64,000 nucleotides of DNA from Brachycybe producta (GCA_036925085.1 JAUPFP010000001.1:10729754-10793753), one strand, 5' to 3'. Shown: positions 43,441 through 55,313, counted from the stretch's first letter. Notes: generated from the letters alone by a model not told the origin. Translations and numbers: made by a program.

Positions 43441-44640
43441 TTGGACAGAGTGACGTCACTGAGGAAAGCAGCCAATAAGATGCGATGTTGGCAATTTCGA
43501 AAGGAACTGCCACTATTGATACAAGTATTGTCTTTGAATCTATGGAGGGACGCTTGGATACGTCACCAATTAACTCCGAAATTAGATAAAAGGGCACACC
43601 TTAAATTGACAACAGCCAAACTGATTATAGGAGTAAAAGAAGCGAGACATTTAGAGAAATTGAGGACGGAAGACAAAGAAAAATTAAACAGTCGGATTCG
43701 AATTAGTGGAAATTTTACTTTTGATATGGCTGAAAGTACACAATATAGTGATGTTTCCAGCGATTCAGACAGCTCAATCGAAATCGACGAGATACTGGAA
43801 GCAGCGGCCGAGAAGATGAACGTCCCATCAACTCCACCACCATCTCCCAATATGGTACAGGAATTGAAGGAAGAAATGGAAAAAATGAAAAACGACATTG
43901 CGGTGATGAAAGCAGAAAAAGGATTAAAGACATCGGTACCGATGGTAGAAAAAGAAAGCGGCATGGAGTCATTAAGCCTGCCACCACATGTCCGTAGCAT
44001 TGGACGGGGGTTTTGCCTCTTCCCCATGCAGGGCTGGTAAACCCTGCGGGGCAGAGTTCTTTGTGCGTGAAAGTACGGGAACCATTTTTTGGCCGATATA
44101 TCCTGGAGATGCCCCGTCGAGCCCCACTTACGACGGACATCAAATCGCTCCGCATCCTACATGCATGGGATGCCAAGCAACGGGTTTCCCCATTAGAAAA
44201 ATGGCACCTTTTCGTGGAAAATCAATCGCCAGTGAAAACCCTGTTGGAGAAACGGCGTGAGGGTCCAGGACGGTTCCCTTACCAAGCTTATTGCCTTTGC
44301 GACCAGATAATAAATAACCTGTGTTAATGAAAACATAAATGTATGATACTGCGGATCAGTTTCAGTACGAGGGGGCTTATTGCCTTCAGGATGATGTCCC
44401 GCATTGGTGGACAGCACAGCCAGCCCACAGGAATAACCTCATATGTCTTTGGGTGGAGGACATCGCATTAATATGGGTGGACACTACGTCCAATGTATGT
44501 ACAGTCTTCACAAACCCGTCCACGACCCCTAGCCGTATTGTCCATTTAAATGTCGAACCATGGATTCCGGCGCTGGTAGTTTCGCCCTACACCAGGACCA
44601 TCTCTCCACTATAAATATGGATCAGGTTATGTAAGTCACG
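43441..44640 (+). pseudogene. E3 coding remnant, unknown accessory protein
   Basis: The clearest part is an open segment to about 44030 with MAESTQYSDVSSDSDSSIE near 43727, then a Pro-rich piece and a predicted coiled coil (VQELKEEMEKMKNDIAVMKA). The acidic MAES segment resembles the internal MAES segment of E2's second ORF. Later pieces (RRAPLTTDIKSLRILHAWD, ALIWVDTTSNVCTVF) are not recognised. No gag zinc knuckle or pol motif. The segment is part of a fossil. Confidence 0.45.
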
Positions 44641-46612
44641 ACGACCGGGCAGCAGAGTCGTTTCGGAGCCTTTTTCGCGAAAAAACCCGGACACTTCTGT
44701 GTTCCCCCGGCATCCTCAGAAAATTCTTTAATGGAGTGAAGCAACAGATTGAGAGGCATGGACGAAGATCCGACAAGAACCGAATGGGCCTCGCCCATCA
44801 ATCTGGGACCGGATTAATAATTTTTTTTATCGGCTTCGTTCCAGGAAAATGAATTCACCTCGTTTCATTTGTTTCGTTTCTTACATAATAACGTTTCTCT
44901 TATTTTTGTTTTTTTAGGGCAATAAGTTTTTGCTTTTGCAAATTCGTTTCATTTCTCCCTCAAAATAATATCGTTTTTCTTTTATTTTGTTTTAATAAGC
45001 AATGTTTCTCTTGCTTTTAATTTTGATCGTTTCATTCCATTTCAGTTTTATTACAATTGCATTTAAAATTGCATAATGATAACAGATAAGAATATGTAGA
45101 ATATGTATCGTTCTGATCGTTTTGAAATCTTGTATCATTTTCTATTTTCGTTAATGATCGATCTGAGAAAATTTCCGTTTTTTCTAATTTTGATGTTTAA
45201 ATTCAAATTGAATTTGTATAGTGTTTCATTTGAGTTTCACTTGGTGATGGTTGAAATTGTTGGGAAAATTTGTTACAGTGTTTATCGTTTCACCTTTTTA
45301 TACCTTTATACAATAATAAATTGATATTCTTCCTTACTGGTACTTGGCTTTCTTGCATGTTCCTTGAGGGGTTGAACAATGAAAAATGGGAAATTTAATT
45401 CTTTGCAGGAAATTGCTTGAAGTATTGGTTAAAACACCGCTTGGTAATACACAGCAAATCGAATAAGTACCAACGATAAGTTAGTGATAAATTTGGTTTA
45501 ATAAAACGGGTTAGTAAGAAAAGAAATTGCAATAGAAGGTAATAAAAATATGTTAATTGCAATTTACGCTAGTAACATGGTTAATTCGTTCTGTGTTAGA
45601 AATAAGCTCTTAGTCCTATACATTAATGAGTTCAGTTGAAAATAGATGTGATTAGTTAAATGTGGATAGCGAACGCTGACATGATTCATTCGTTACATCG
45701 TTAGGAGCATTCGATAACTATGATTGCACAGATATTGAGTTATTGCAATTAGTGAATTAGATGCGATTCGTGAACTTGCGGACAACCTCAGTAACATGGT
45801 TAATTCATTCTACGTTAGGGCATTAGTAACTAGAATTTGAATAGATTGCGATTAAAAACGGTTTAGTGATAGCGACAGTGTTTAGTGTTAAGAAATAAAT
45901 TGCATAAGAGTTAATGATTGTGATTTTGATTTTGAGATTGAATGGATTAAAATTAAGTAAAGATTCAAGTTGATGCATGCGACATGCATCATTCGTGGCT
46001 GCATTCGGTGAATAATTAGTTAATTACATAAGATGCTAGTTAGTGCAAGCGATATGCCAAATTCATTGCTGCAGTACAGGTACTTATATGTTATGATTAT
46101 ATTAGTATTGATTACAAATTGGTTATGAGTTAATTATGTTATGATTAGTTTGATAGTTTTAGAGCTTTAGTGAAGCGTGAAAAATTGTCAGCATATAAAA
46201 CACCTGCAATGTAAACGTGAGGTTATAATAGCGGTTAAACGTAAGATGTTTGTTTTGATTTTGATAGATAACGTTATGCTCTGTTGACCTTGTTCACTAG
46301 ACTGTCGTGTTCATGACAAGTCTATATGTGTGGTAACAGTTAGAACAAGAGAGTGAAATAAGAAATTAGAGAGATAGGAAGATAATAGACTGGAAGAAGG
46401 GTGACAAGGAACGCACGTGGGAATGTTGTTCGAATTAAGTAAACACGATACGCTTTGTTAGTTTTGGCAAGTCTGTTTTATTCAACACAGGCGGCTTGAT
46501 TTATTAACGTAAACAAATCTCTTGGGTATTCTTTCCTTCTTGTTTCGTTTCGTGTCTTGGCTGGGAGCATTGTACTTCCCCTACTCTTCCCCTTCTCTTC
46601 TTTGGTGGGGTT
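44641..46612. other. E3 interior, non-coding
   Basis: This is AT-rich sequence without coding signal, in the position where E1 and E2 also have a T-rich 3' region, but longer. Words such as attcgttgctgca and acatggttaattc recur loosely (45580-46080). Confidence 0.4.
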
Positions 46613-46651
46613 GGAAGCATGAGGACATACTTCCCTTTTAAGTTAGGGGAG
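46613..46651 (+). promoter_or_regulatory. E3 polypurine tract with stem-loop
   Basis: A hairpin forms from ggaagcatg (46613-46621) and catacttcc (46626-46634), with loop agga as in E1. The tract taagttaggggag (46639-46651) can pair with an upstream ttcccctactc (near 46576). Confidence 0.5.
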
Positions 46652-47857
46652 TGTGATGACCCTGTCATTTTCTCCTGGTAACAGTACCTGTGACGTCACA
46701 CACTGACGTCATTGCCTCTGTTCTCTCCTTTCTTTAGCCTCTTGTTAGTTCTTGGAAATAAAAGCGAACGTTGATAGGTGAGGTTGCTATGGCAACGAAA
46801 GCCATATATAGTCTGCTTGAGGGTTAAAGGGGTTTTATAGAAGCATGTTCTTTTGAGGCCGTTCTTTTTACCGCCAATTAAAACTGAACACTTCGAACTT
46901 TAATTATTTTCTTTTCCAATTAAAGTTCTCTTTTCGTTTCTAACTCTTTTGTGTTTTCGGGTGGAGGTCAAGTGGACCTCCATTGTCCAGGATTTTCATC
47001 TGGATCTTCTTTGTTTGCTTGGTGGCCAGTGTGCCTATTTTTGTATATATTTATGGGTGTTGGCTGGATGAATTGTCCAGCCAATGTGTAAATATCATCA
47101 CTGTCATCTTTTACCGTCGTAAGTGTAAAACACTTTTCAATCTACACTTGTGTGTCGTGTGTTTATTTGGGGAGTACCACGAGGGAGGGTGGGATTTCCG
47201 GCGGGGAACTTCACCGTCCTTTTTACCGTCCTATTTCGAACTTTTACCCTCCGACACCAACTTCCTGGTGTTTTTTCACTCTTTCCTCTTGCAACATTTC
47301 CCACACACAGAGGACACCACCATACAACTCAAATTCCCTTTGGGCATTTCAGGTGCATTTACACGCACTTTTAGGTGCAATTACACGCACTTTCAGGTGC
47401 AATCATACACACACTTGCATTGCATTGTATTTACGCACTTTTAGGGGCGCCCATACACACTTAGGTGCATCCACAAACACGTTATGTGCATTCACAGAGG
47501 CCCGGTGGAGCCATGGAACCAAACCTGAGCGGGGTCCCTGAATGCATGCTGGACGACTTCCGGAAGCTGTGGACCCTGCGACATGACAGCATCATCGCCG
47601 GTACTCGTGTCGGCTTGCGGTGAAACCGGTGTTTCACTGCGATATTCTCGACATGGCAGCGTGGTCTCTCATCGTGGGTGGCTCCGCGGAGCTGGCACAT
47701 TACAAGGGTCACCATGGAGGAGGCGGCTACGGGTACGGTCCCGTCCCACGGTAAGTTTTTACGTCTGTGTGGAAGAAATTTACCGGTCATTGTAACGGTC
47801 CAGGCCGGGCGTTACACTTTGGACACATTACATGGTAACGAGGGTGAAAGTCTTACA
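46652..47857 (+). repeat. Right LTR of E3
   Basis: This LTR is 1206 bp. Its middle (46960-47813) is related in layout to solo LTRs S1 and S2 (gtgtttatttggggagta, gggagggtggg, ending aacggtccaggccgggcgttaca). It also contains a 333-bp stretch (47268-47600) nearly identical to the start of the R1-like LINE at 48806. Confidence 0.75.
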
Positions 47858-48805
47858 CATGTGAGTATTTTAGGCATATCTCAAGACACTTTTGTCTAAA
47901 ACATCATGGAAGTAACATCATTTTATGAAAGTAAATGTGCCATTGCTTCAAATATAACTGGAAACAGTGAAGAAGAATCTGATTATGAGCTTAGTGGTGA
48001 TGAATTTCTTCCACAAAGTAGTGTATCTAGTGAAGACTGTATACCTGGAAGTGATAGGGACATTGATGACATTATTGATGGTGAATGTGAAAATGACATC
48101 GAAAACCAGAAAATCATCTACATGTCAAAAAACAAAGAAATAAAATGGGTTTCTACTCTTAGAAAGACAGGAACTGAGAGAAGAGCAGTGTCAAATGTTT
48201 TCACTCAATCTCCTGGTCAAACAACATTTGCAAAACAGAATGTTGATTCTATTCTTTCTACATTACAGGGGATATACTGAAATGGACAAATCAAGAAGGA
48301 AACATGGAAAATGTTGGATTTTGTTAAACTTCAACATTTTTTGGAGTATTAATCTTAGCTGGAGTTTACAAATCTAAAAATGAAGCTGTTGGCCAACTTT
48401 GGAATAAGGATCATGGACGAGCCATTTTATCTAAAGCAATGGCTCGAAACAGATTTACACAGATTTCAAGAAGTCTACGATTTGACAATGTCCAACAAAG
48501 ACGACTACAACAAAGAACAGATAAATTTGAACCCATCAAGGACATTTTCAATAACTGGGTAAAAAACCTTCAGGATTGCTATGTACCATCTTGTAATATA
48601 ACCATTGATGGTGACATACCATGAGAGATGCCCATTCAAGCAATAAATACATTCCTTCTAAACCAGGCACATATGGGATCAAAATCTGGTGCTGCTGTGA
48701 CAGCGACACATCTTACGTGTACAATATGCAAGTTTATACAGAGAAAAAAGAAGGGTAACCCCAAGAAAAAAAACAAGATGAAAGAGTAGTCTTAGACATG
48801 ATGAT
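47858..48805 (+). pseudogene. piggyBac-2 transposase (N-terminal half)
   Basis: The open start at 47906 (MEVTSFYESKCAIASNITGN...) gives an acidic N-terminus. FFGVLILAGVYKSKNEAVGQ, MARNRFTQISRSLRFDN, NITIDGD, KYIPSKPGTYGIKIWCCCDS and YVYNMQVYTEKKEG follow in order, which is the standard piggyBac order including the first catalytic region. Several frame changes and stops are present. The gene stops at 48805, where LINE sequence begins, so the second half is lost. Confidence 0.8.
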
Positions 48806-49054
48806 GTGTTTTTTCACTCTTTCCTCTTGCAACATTTCCCACACACAGAGGACACCACCATACAACTCAAATTCCCTTTGGGCATTTCAGGTGCATTTAC
48901 ACGTACTTTTAAGTGCAATTACACGCACTTTCAGGTGCAATTATACACACACTTGCATTGCATTGTATTTACGCACACTTTTAGGGGCGCCCATACACAC
49001 TTTTAGGTGCATCGTCAAACACGTTATGAGCATTTGCAGAGGCCCGGTGGAGCC

Positions 49055-50577
49055 ATGGAACCAAACCTGAGCGGGGTCCCTGAATGCATGTGGGACGACT
49101 TCCGGAAGCTGTGGACCCTGCGACATGAGAGCATCATCGCCGAGACGAAAAAGCTCATTCAGGAGTCTGGCCTTAAAGGACCAGACAAAAAGCGGTTACG
49201 GGAGGATACCATCAAAGACCTGCAGGAGGAGCTTCGTGCTACCATCCTAGCGGAGCTAGGATCTGTGGTAGAAGGTGTAGATGGTGCCGAAGGTACAGAG
49301 ACGCCAGGCATACAGCGCCAAACTCACACGGCAGTTAAGTGGAAGGGCCACACTGTACTGGAGGAGGCTGAAGGGGCTGCGAATGAGGAAGTGATCGGGA
49401 ATGAGGAAGCGATCGATTACTTTACCCTACCCGCCGATGACATTCTCCAGCTGGTCTTCCAGCATGCCGAGGCCATAAGGAAGGCTACCTCAGTGAAGAC
49501 AGGCACTAAGCTGATGTTTCACCGACAGCACCAGGACATTACATTGTCACGAGGCGAATGGATGGCCTATTGAAGGTGTGTCGTGCTAAACGACAAGACG
49601 AACCACAAGCTCTTGCTGGAGCTGGCTCTTAGTTGCCACGACTCCCACCAGGCGGCAGGGGGCCCCAGTGCCCGGCAACTAAGAGTACTGCCCCAGCCCG
49701 GCACCCACAACTACAGCCACCGGACAGGAAGTGAGGTAGGGAAAGGCACGGATAGCGATGAGGAAGTTACAACTGTCATATGCAGCCACGACTCGAGGCC
49801 AACAACAGCGGGATGCTGCTGCATGAACGACGGTGGAGAGGCGGTGCTGAGAGTCCCAGCCCCGAGAGAATACTTACGATGTTCTCAACAGGGCCAAGGC
49901 AGCCCCTGGAGTGTCCTATGCAGTCGTCGTGAAAGCGTCTATGACGGGGCCACTCCACAGGCAATCGGGACACTTCTGCAGAAGATTGCCCTGAAAGATG
50001 TCGGGGTGGCTTCAAGTCTATCCGTGCGGGCCGCGATGAGAGATTAATTATAGAAAGCCACACCGAGGGTCAGCGGAAGCAGCTGTTGGAAAAACTGAAA
50101 GAGGACCCGAAGTTTGAGACGAGATCGCTTGCGAGGCAGGACCCCAAGCTGATGATCAGTGGGGTGGATGCACAACTAAAGGACGACAAGTTCCTTCCCA
50201 TGGTCGCGGACAACAACGATGGAATGGCGGCACTTGCAGGGGGAATGAAGGAGCTAACATTGACCATTTGGGTAGTGGCTCGCAGGCCATGGAAAGACCA
50301 GCACAAAGTTAATGTGGTCCTTGCCACGACCCCGGAGCTGTACCAGAGGTGCATGGCGGCTGGGGTAATCAACGTGGAATGGACAATGCACAAGGTTGAG
50401 GAATATGCAGGCATAACTCGGTGCTACAGATGCAGTGGTTACGGGCACATGGGGAAAAACTGTACCAAGGACAAGGATACCAAGGTCTGCTTCCAGTGCA
50501 GGGCAACCATGTGGCCCAGGATTGTAAGCAGATCCACCTTGATTGTATCAACTGTCGCCGGGAGAAGTGGGCACTAA
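49055..50577 (+). pseudogene. R1-like LINE ORF1
   Basis: The start ATG at 49055 gives MEPNLSGVPECMWDDF, then a Glu-rich coiled-coil-like stretch. The conserved middle (ESHTEGQRKQLLEKLKEDPK near 50050-50105) leads to knuckles CYRCSGYGHMGKNC (near 50418-50460), a second CFQC-type and a third CINC...GH...C. This arrangement is typical of R1/Jockey-group ORF1. There is a stop near 49571 and at least two frame changes. Confidence 0.75.
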
Positions 50578-50699
50578 GGGGTCATGCCGTCACCAACCAC
50601 AAATGCCCCATCTTCCTAGCAGAAGTGGCAAAAATAAAAGTCCCAAACCGATTAAGGAGGCCAGTAGGGCCACCCAACTGCCATAGCTCAGGAGCCCAA

Positions 50700-51990
50700 C
50701 CATGGGGGAGGCTGCAGGGCCGGCCGCCATCTGCATCCTCCAGCTCAAAGTGGAGAGGCGGATATTGGCCAGTGCCATGGTGAAGGTGGCAGCACAGGAA
50801 AGGAAGTTTGATGTCCTGTGCCTGCAGGAACCAGGACGGAACCTGGCAGGCATCCTCGGGGACTGGCTAGTTGTTGCCGCAGAGCATTCGCAAAAGGTCC
50901 TGATGGCATTCAGACCCAACATCAGAGCAGTGGTGCTATCCACAGAGGACTGCACAGACACCCTGGAGTGCATTTGGGTCGGGGGCCCGGGATGCTGGAG
51001 TGGACTCTGGTCAATGTCTACTGTGCACCACAGAACGACCTGGAGGCCACTATCGGCCCTCGAGACCATCAACCGGAAGTACCTAAGACCGAAGGTGGTC
51101 ATCGAGATTTCAACGCAAAAGACCACCTCTGGGGTTCCCCCACCTCGGACCATCGATGCAGTTGCATTGACTATCATGCGGCACAAAGCTACACAGCACA
51201 TGCTACAAAGTAGCTAACGACAAAGCATGCGGACCCACCTTCTCTATGACAAATGGCACGAGCCACATCGACCTGACTGTTGAAGGGTGTCGCAGACTTT
51301 ACTTGGACCATTCCCAACGACAAAAACCTGAGCAACCAACGCAGTATCCACTGCGAGGTCGCCTTGCAGGCCACAGGGAGGAAGCGACTGCACCGATTCA
51401 ACTGAAGAGCAGATTGGCTGCTCTTCCGGGAGGTGATTGCAGCAGGGAAGGCGGACATCGACGACTGGCTGCATAGCAAAGAGGATGCCGTGGCCCGGCT
51501 GCAGGACCTCTGCATGTTTGCCTGTGTGAGATCAAAGCTGCCGATGGGAGCCCTCACAGCACGGACGTGCCACTGGTAGGGACAAGGAACTCCGACGCGA
51601 ATGGGCAAAGCTGCGGCGGGCAAAGAAGTCTTACCAACATGAGCAGGTCCGGGACCGAGGGGAGACTCTCCGGGACGTGTACCGGCAGATCCACCAGGAA
51701 TTCAAAAAGAAAGTCCTGGATAAGAAGCAGGAGGTGTGGCACAACTTCTGTGAGCAGAGCTCCCGGGATGACCCGTTCGGCATCCCGTCCCGCATCCTGG
51801 CGGGTAGACGAAAAAACAATAAGAGGAAGGCGGTGCAGAAGCCGGATGGGACGTGGGCCAAGGATGCTACCGAGATGATGAAGCCCTGCTCGAGAAGTAC
51901 TACCCTCGTGACAACTTGGCAACAGACACCCCCCCCGCAGTGTGACATGCGAATCGAGGTGGCCATGGCAGGAGGACGGCAGGACGGCTG
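50700..51990 (+). pseudogene. R1-like LINE ORF2 endonuclease and linker
   Basis: The APE endonuclease is visible as ICILQLKVERRILASAMVKV, FDVLCLQEPGRN, TLVNVYCAPQNDLEATIGP and RDFNAKDHLWGSPTSDHR (to about 51145). A linker with RDKELRREWAKLRRAKKSYQ and PFGIPSRILAGRRKNNKRK (51575-51835) follows, as between endonuclease and reverse transcriptase in R1-group elements. No reverse transcriptase is present. Frame changes are frequent. Confidence 0.75.
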
Positions 51991-52040
51991 GACGACCCTC
52001 CCTTCACATTCTGCCAAACCCGATTCATGTTGCATCTTTC

Positions 52041-52556
52041 ATCATCATTTGACCATCCCCATCCAGTGTGGGATGTGGCCGAGGGTTAAAAGGAGACAAT
52101 ACAAACAGTACTTAAGATATTACATTTTCATAATGTTATACTGTTAATCATGTACATTAAGTCAGTGCACTGGCCACAACAATATCACACTGCAGTGTAC
52201 TTTAGCTCAGCACTTCAGTATGCATATTGACTGTGGATACTGCTACCTTATTAGGTATTTTTGCAGTTAAGGCAGTCCAAAAATTTAAATAATTCAAATT
52301 ATCTATAGCATTTGTGGCCTGAAATAAATTACAATATTGTGCCACTCATCATAAAGCACTTTTGCTTGGAAAAGAAAAACCACTGGCATTACATAAAGTA
52401 TATTCCAGGCACATACTGTTTCTGACAGTGCTGGCATTTGCTTGACATAGAAAAAGCAGTACCACTTTACTTAAATACATTTTTACACAATCTTAACTGC
52501 TAGAACTGCTTTTTTTTATCAAACCCTAAACATCATACAAATGTTATTTTCATTTG
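52041..52556. other. AT-rich non-coding stretch
   Basis: No coding signal. A gagggTTAA string at 52081-52089 is a possible but weak piggyBac right end. Confidence 0.35.
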
Positions 52557-53466
52557 TTAGGTGTTGAAGAAATAATTGAAAGCAATACCTAACAATTATT
52601 TGAGAAGACGGGCAGAAATATTAAAAAAGGAAAAAGGAATAAAGTTAAAAGGAGGAAAAAGGCAGAGCTAAAAAGAGAAATAGTAAAAGAGAAGAAAAAA
52701 TGAATAAACAAAAAAATGGCGGGAAAGAAGTAATAGTAAGAGAGGGTGGATAAAAGTATGAATGAATCACACCCACCCAAACACACACACATACTCATGT
52801 AGTAAAAAAAAAAAAGAAATAGTAAAAGAGGCCAAAAAAAGACAAGATGGTGGAAAAAGTAAAAGAAGAAACCCACCCACATATAAGAGAAAGACAAAAT
52901 TAAGAAAATCAGAGAGGGGAAAAACGAAAAGATACCCACAGACACATGCAAAACAGTAATAAAAGTTTAAAGAAAACAAGAGAGGGGGGAAAGAGAAAGA
53001 CAAAACCCACCCACACACCGTTTAGAAGGGTGAGCCCAGATAAGAGTACCATGTTAAAGAAAAACTTTTTAACAAAATTAAAAGTAATTAAAGAATGAAA
53101 AGAGCGGGAAAAATACTTTATAGGGTAATAAACAGATAAATAAAGTGGTTAATTGACCTGATATAATCTGATTACCTAGTGGAGTATAAAATAAGAGAAA
53201 AGTAAGTTAAACAATGAAAAGGTTTGAAATGTGACTCTTTAAAGGAGAAAAACATTTGGTGTACACTTCATAATCACACGGTAGAAGACCACCTGTTTTA
53301 CAACAAATTATGACGTCACTATAGAGAAGAATAAAAAGAAGAAACCAATGGAAAAAAGTGTAACAAGATACTTTTTACCATACCCTCTCTCTCTCTCTCT
53401 CTTCCATATTCAAGAAACAACAAAGCAATAAAAGAAAAAGTAAAGCACATATAACAGGTTCTCTAT
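52557..53466 (+). repeat. Unnamed repeat family, copy B (truncated)
   Basis: This copy begins gttaggtgttgaag with a hairpin closed by caatacctaac and aligns with copies A and C up to acaggttctc at about 53466, after which similarity stops. A (CT)n run lies at about 53386-53402. Non-coding. Confidence 0.7.
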
Positions 53467-53540
53467 GGGCGCCAAGTGTAAACGGGAACATGATACACGT
53501 TTTCTTGCCATTTACGCATGCATTCAATGGTATATACAAA

Positions 53541-53696
53541 TAACTGTTGTGATTTATAAATCGCAAGTGTTATTTATAAATCGCAAGTGTTATTTATAAA
53601 TCGCAAGTGTTATTTATAAATCGCAAGTGTTATTTATATATTGCAAGTGTTATTTATATATTGCAAGTGTTATTTATATATTGCAAGTGTTATTTA
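53541..53696 (+). repeat. 20-bp minisatellite
   Basis: About eight copies of tgttatttataaatcgcaag, the last three with tatattgcaag, lie directly before copy C. Confidence 0.9.
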
Positions 53697-55313
53697 TGTT
53701 AGGTGTTGAAAAAGTAATTAAAACAACACCTAACAATAATTTGAGAGAGGGGCAGAAGTTAGTAAAAGAGGAAATTAGAATAAAGTTAAAAAGAGAAAGA
53801 GGCAGATCTAAAGAAGAAACACTAAAAGAAAAGTAAAAAAAAGAAAAAAATGAGTAAACAAAAATAGGCGGGAAAGTAGTAGTAAAAGAGAGGGTGGATA
53901 AAAATATGAATGAATCACACCCACACACACTCATAGTAAACAGAGGCAAAAAGGAGAGAGGGTGAAAAAAGTAAAAGAAGAAACCCACCCACCCACACAT
54001 AAGAGAAAGACCAAGCAAGAAAAAATCAGAGAAGGGGGAAAATACGAAAAAGAAACCCACCCACACAAGTAAAAAGTAATAAAAAGTTTTTAGAAAACAA
54101 GAGAGGGGGAAATAGAAAGACTAAACCCACCCACACACACTTTAGAAGGGTGAGCCCAAATAAGTGTACCATGTTAAATAAAAACTTTTTTACAAGATTA
54201 AATGTAATTAAAGAATGAAAAGAGTGGGAAACATACTATAAAGTGTAATCGATAGATAAATGAAGTGGTTCATTAACCTGAGATAACCTGATTACCTAGT
54301 GGAGTGTAAAATAAGAGAAAAGTAAGTTGAACAATGAAAAGGTTTGAAATGTGACTCTTAAAGGAGAAAAACATATGGTTTATACTTCATACTCACACGG
54401 TAGAAGACCACCTGTTTTACAAAAAAATATGACTTAATTATAGAGAAAAATAAAAAGAAGAAACGGATGGAAAAAGTGTAACAAGATACTTTTTAAACAA
54501 CAAAGTAATAAAAAGTTTAAAGAAAAAGTAAAGCACATAACAGGTTCTCAACACATTGAGAAAAGGGCCGCTAATAAAATATAGAGTATATTGAGGACTA
54601 TAGAGAAGAAACTGATGAATGAGTATAATAAAATGAATGAAACAATATGTGAAGTCAAACATAACCCAAAAGAGGTACCAACGAAGTAGCAAAAGAGTTG
54701 TATTATGTTAAGGTTCCCAACAGTAAGGGTAAAAGGGCCAAAATCGTATTTAAATAGAAATACATTTCAGAGGGCCTAGAAAATCAAATAAATGAACATT
54801 GGGAATGTTAGTCATTCAAAAGAAATGTTATGAGTTGCCGAAAACTAAAACTTTCAATGAAAAGTTAAAAGGTTAACCATACTAATTCATACTAAATGAC
54901 GGTTAGTGGAAATAACAATATGTATCCGTTAGTGGAAATAACATATGTATCGACGATCGTAAAAACTTATAAAGAAGCTGAATTATAATTTTACGACCGG
55001 ATGCATACTAGGCAGATGTTCGTAGAAGAAGAACAAAAGCAAGTTGACCGATTGGTTATTTTAATTTTAGAAAATTAATTCTAAACAATCAAAACACTTA
55101 AAATTCATTTCTGACTAAACAAGATGCGATGAACATCGTATTCTTGACAGAGTCCTAGATTGGAGGTTAAGAGTTGAGGACGTGTTTTCCACAAGAGGTT
55201 ATGTAAAAGGAAAGATTGTGACTTAGAAAAAAAAATTGTTAGGTGTTGAAAAAACCAAACCAAAAAAGAAACACATAATTAAAAAAGAAAAATGAAAAAA
55301 AAAAACACCTAAC
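53695..55313 (+). repeat. Unnamed repeat family, copy C (fullest copy)
   Basis: The copy starts tgttaggtgttg and ends aacacctaaca, so the termini are inverted. Each end also forms its own hairpin: left 53697-53733, right 55241-55311. The body matches copy A in order and has no coding capacity. TA flanks both ends, so a TA target duplication is possible. Class unknown; a terminal-inverted-repeat transposon derivative is the simplest reading. Confidence 0.65.

Larger units (their letters stand above)
41998..47857 (+). mobile_element. LTR element E3 with CATG target duplication
   Basis: E3 is a 5.9-kb LTR element. Left LTR 41998-43268 and right LTR 46652-47857 both begin TGTGATGACC and end GTCTTACA, and CATG flanks both sides (41994-41997 and 47858-47861). 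The interior (43269-46651) has a primer-binding-like site, one short open coding segment and about 2 kb of non-coding sequence; no polymerase genes were found. The LTRs share their first 308 bp (about 90% alike) and last 45 bp, but their 850-920 bp middles do not match. It is inserted in piggyBac-2. Broken, older than E2. Confidence 0.85.
48806..52040 (+). mobile_element. R1-like LINE, 5' portion only
   Basis: A non-LTR retrotransposon with a 5' leader (48806-49054), ORF1 with three CCHC-type knuckles, and an APE-type endonuclease, but no reverse transcriptase. The sequence fades after about 51985, so the 3' part is missing, the opposite of the usual 5' truncation of LINEs. This implies later deletion or recombination. 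Confidence 0.75.
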
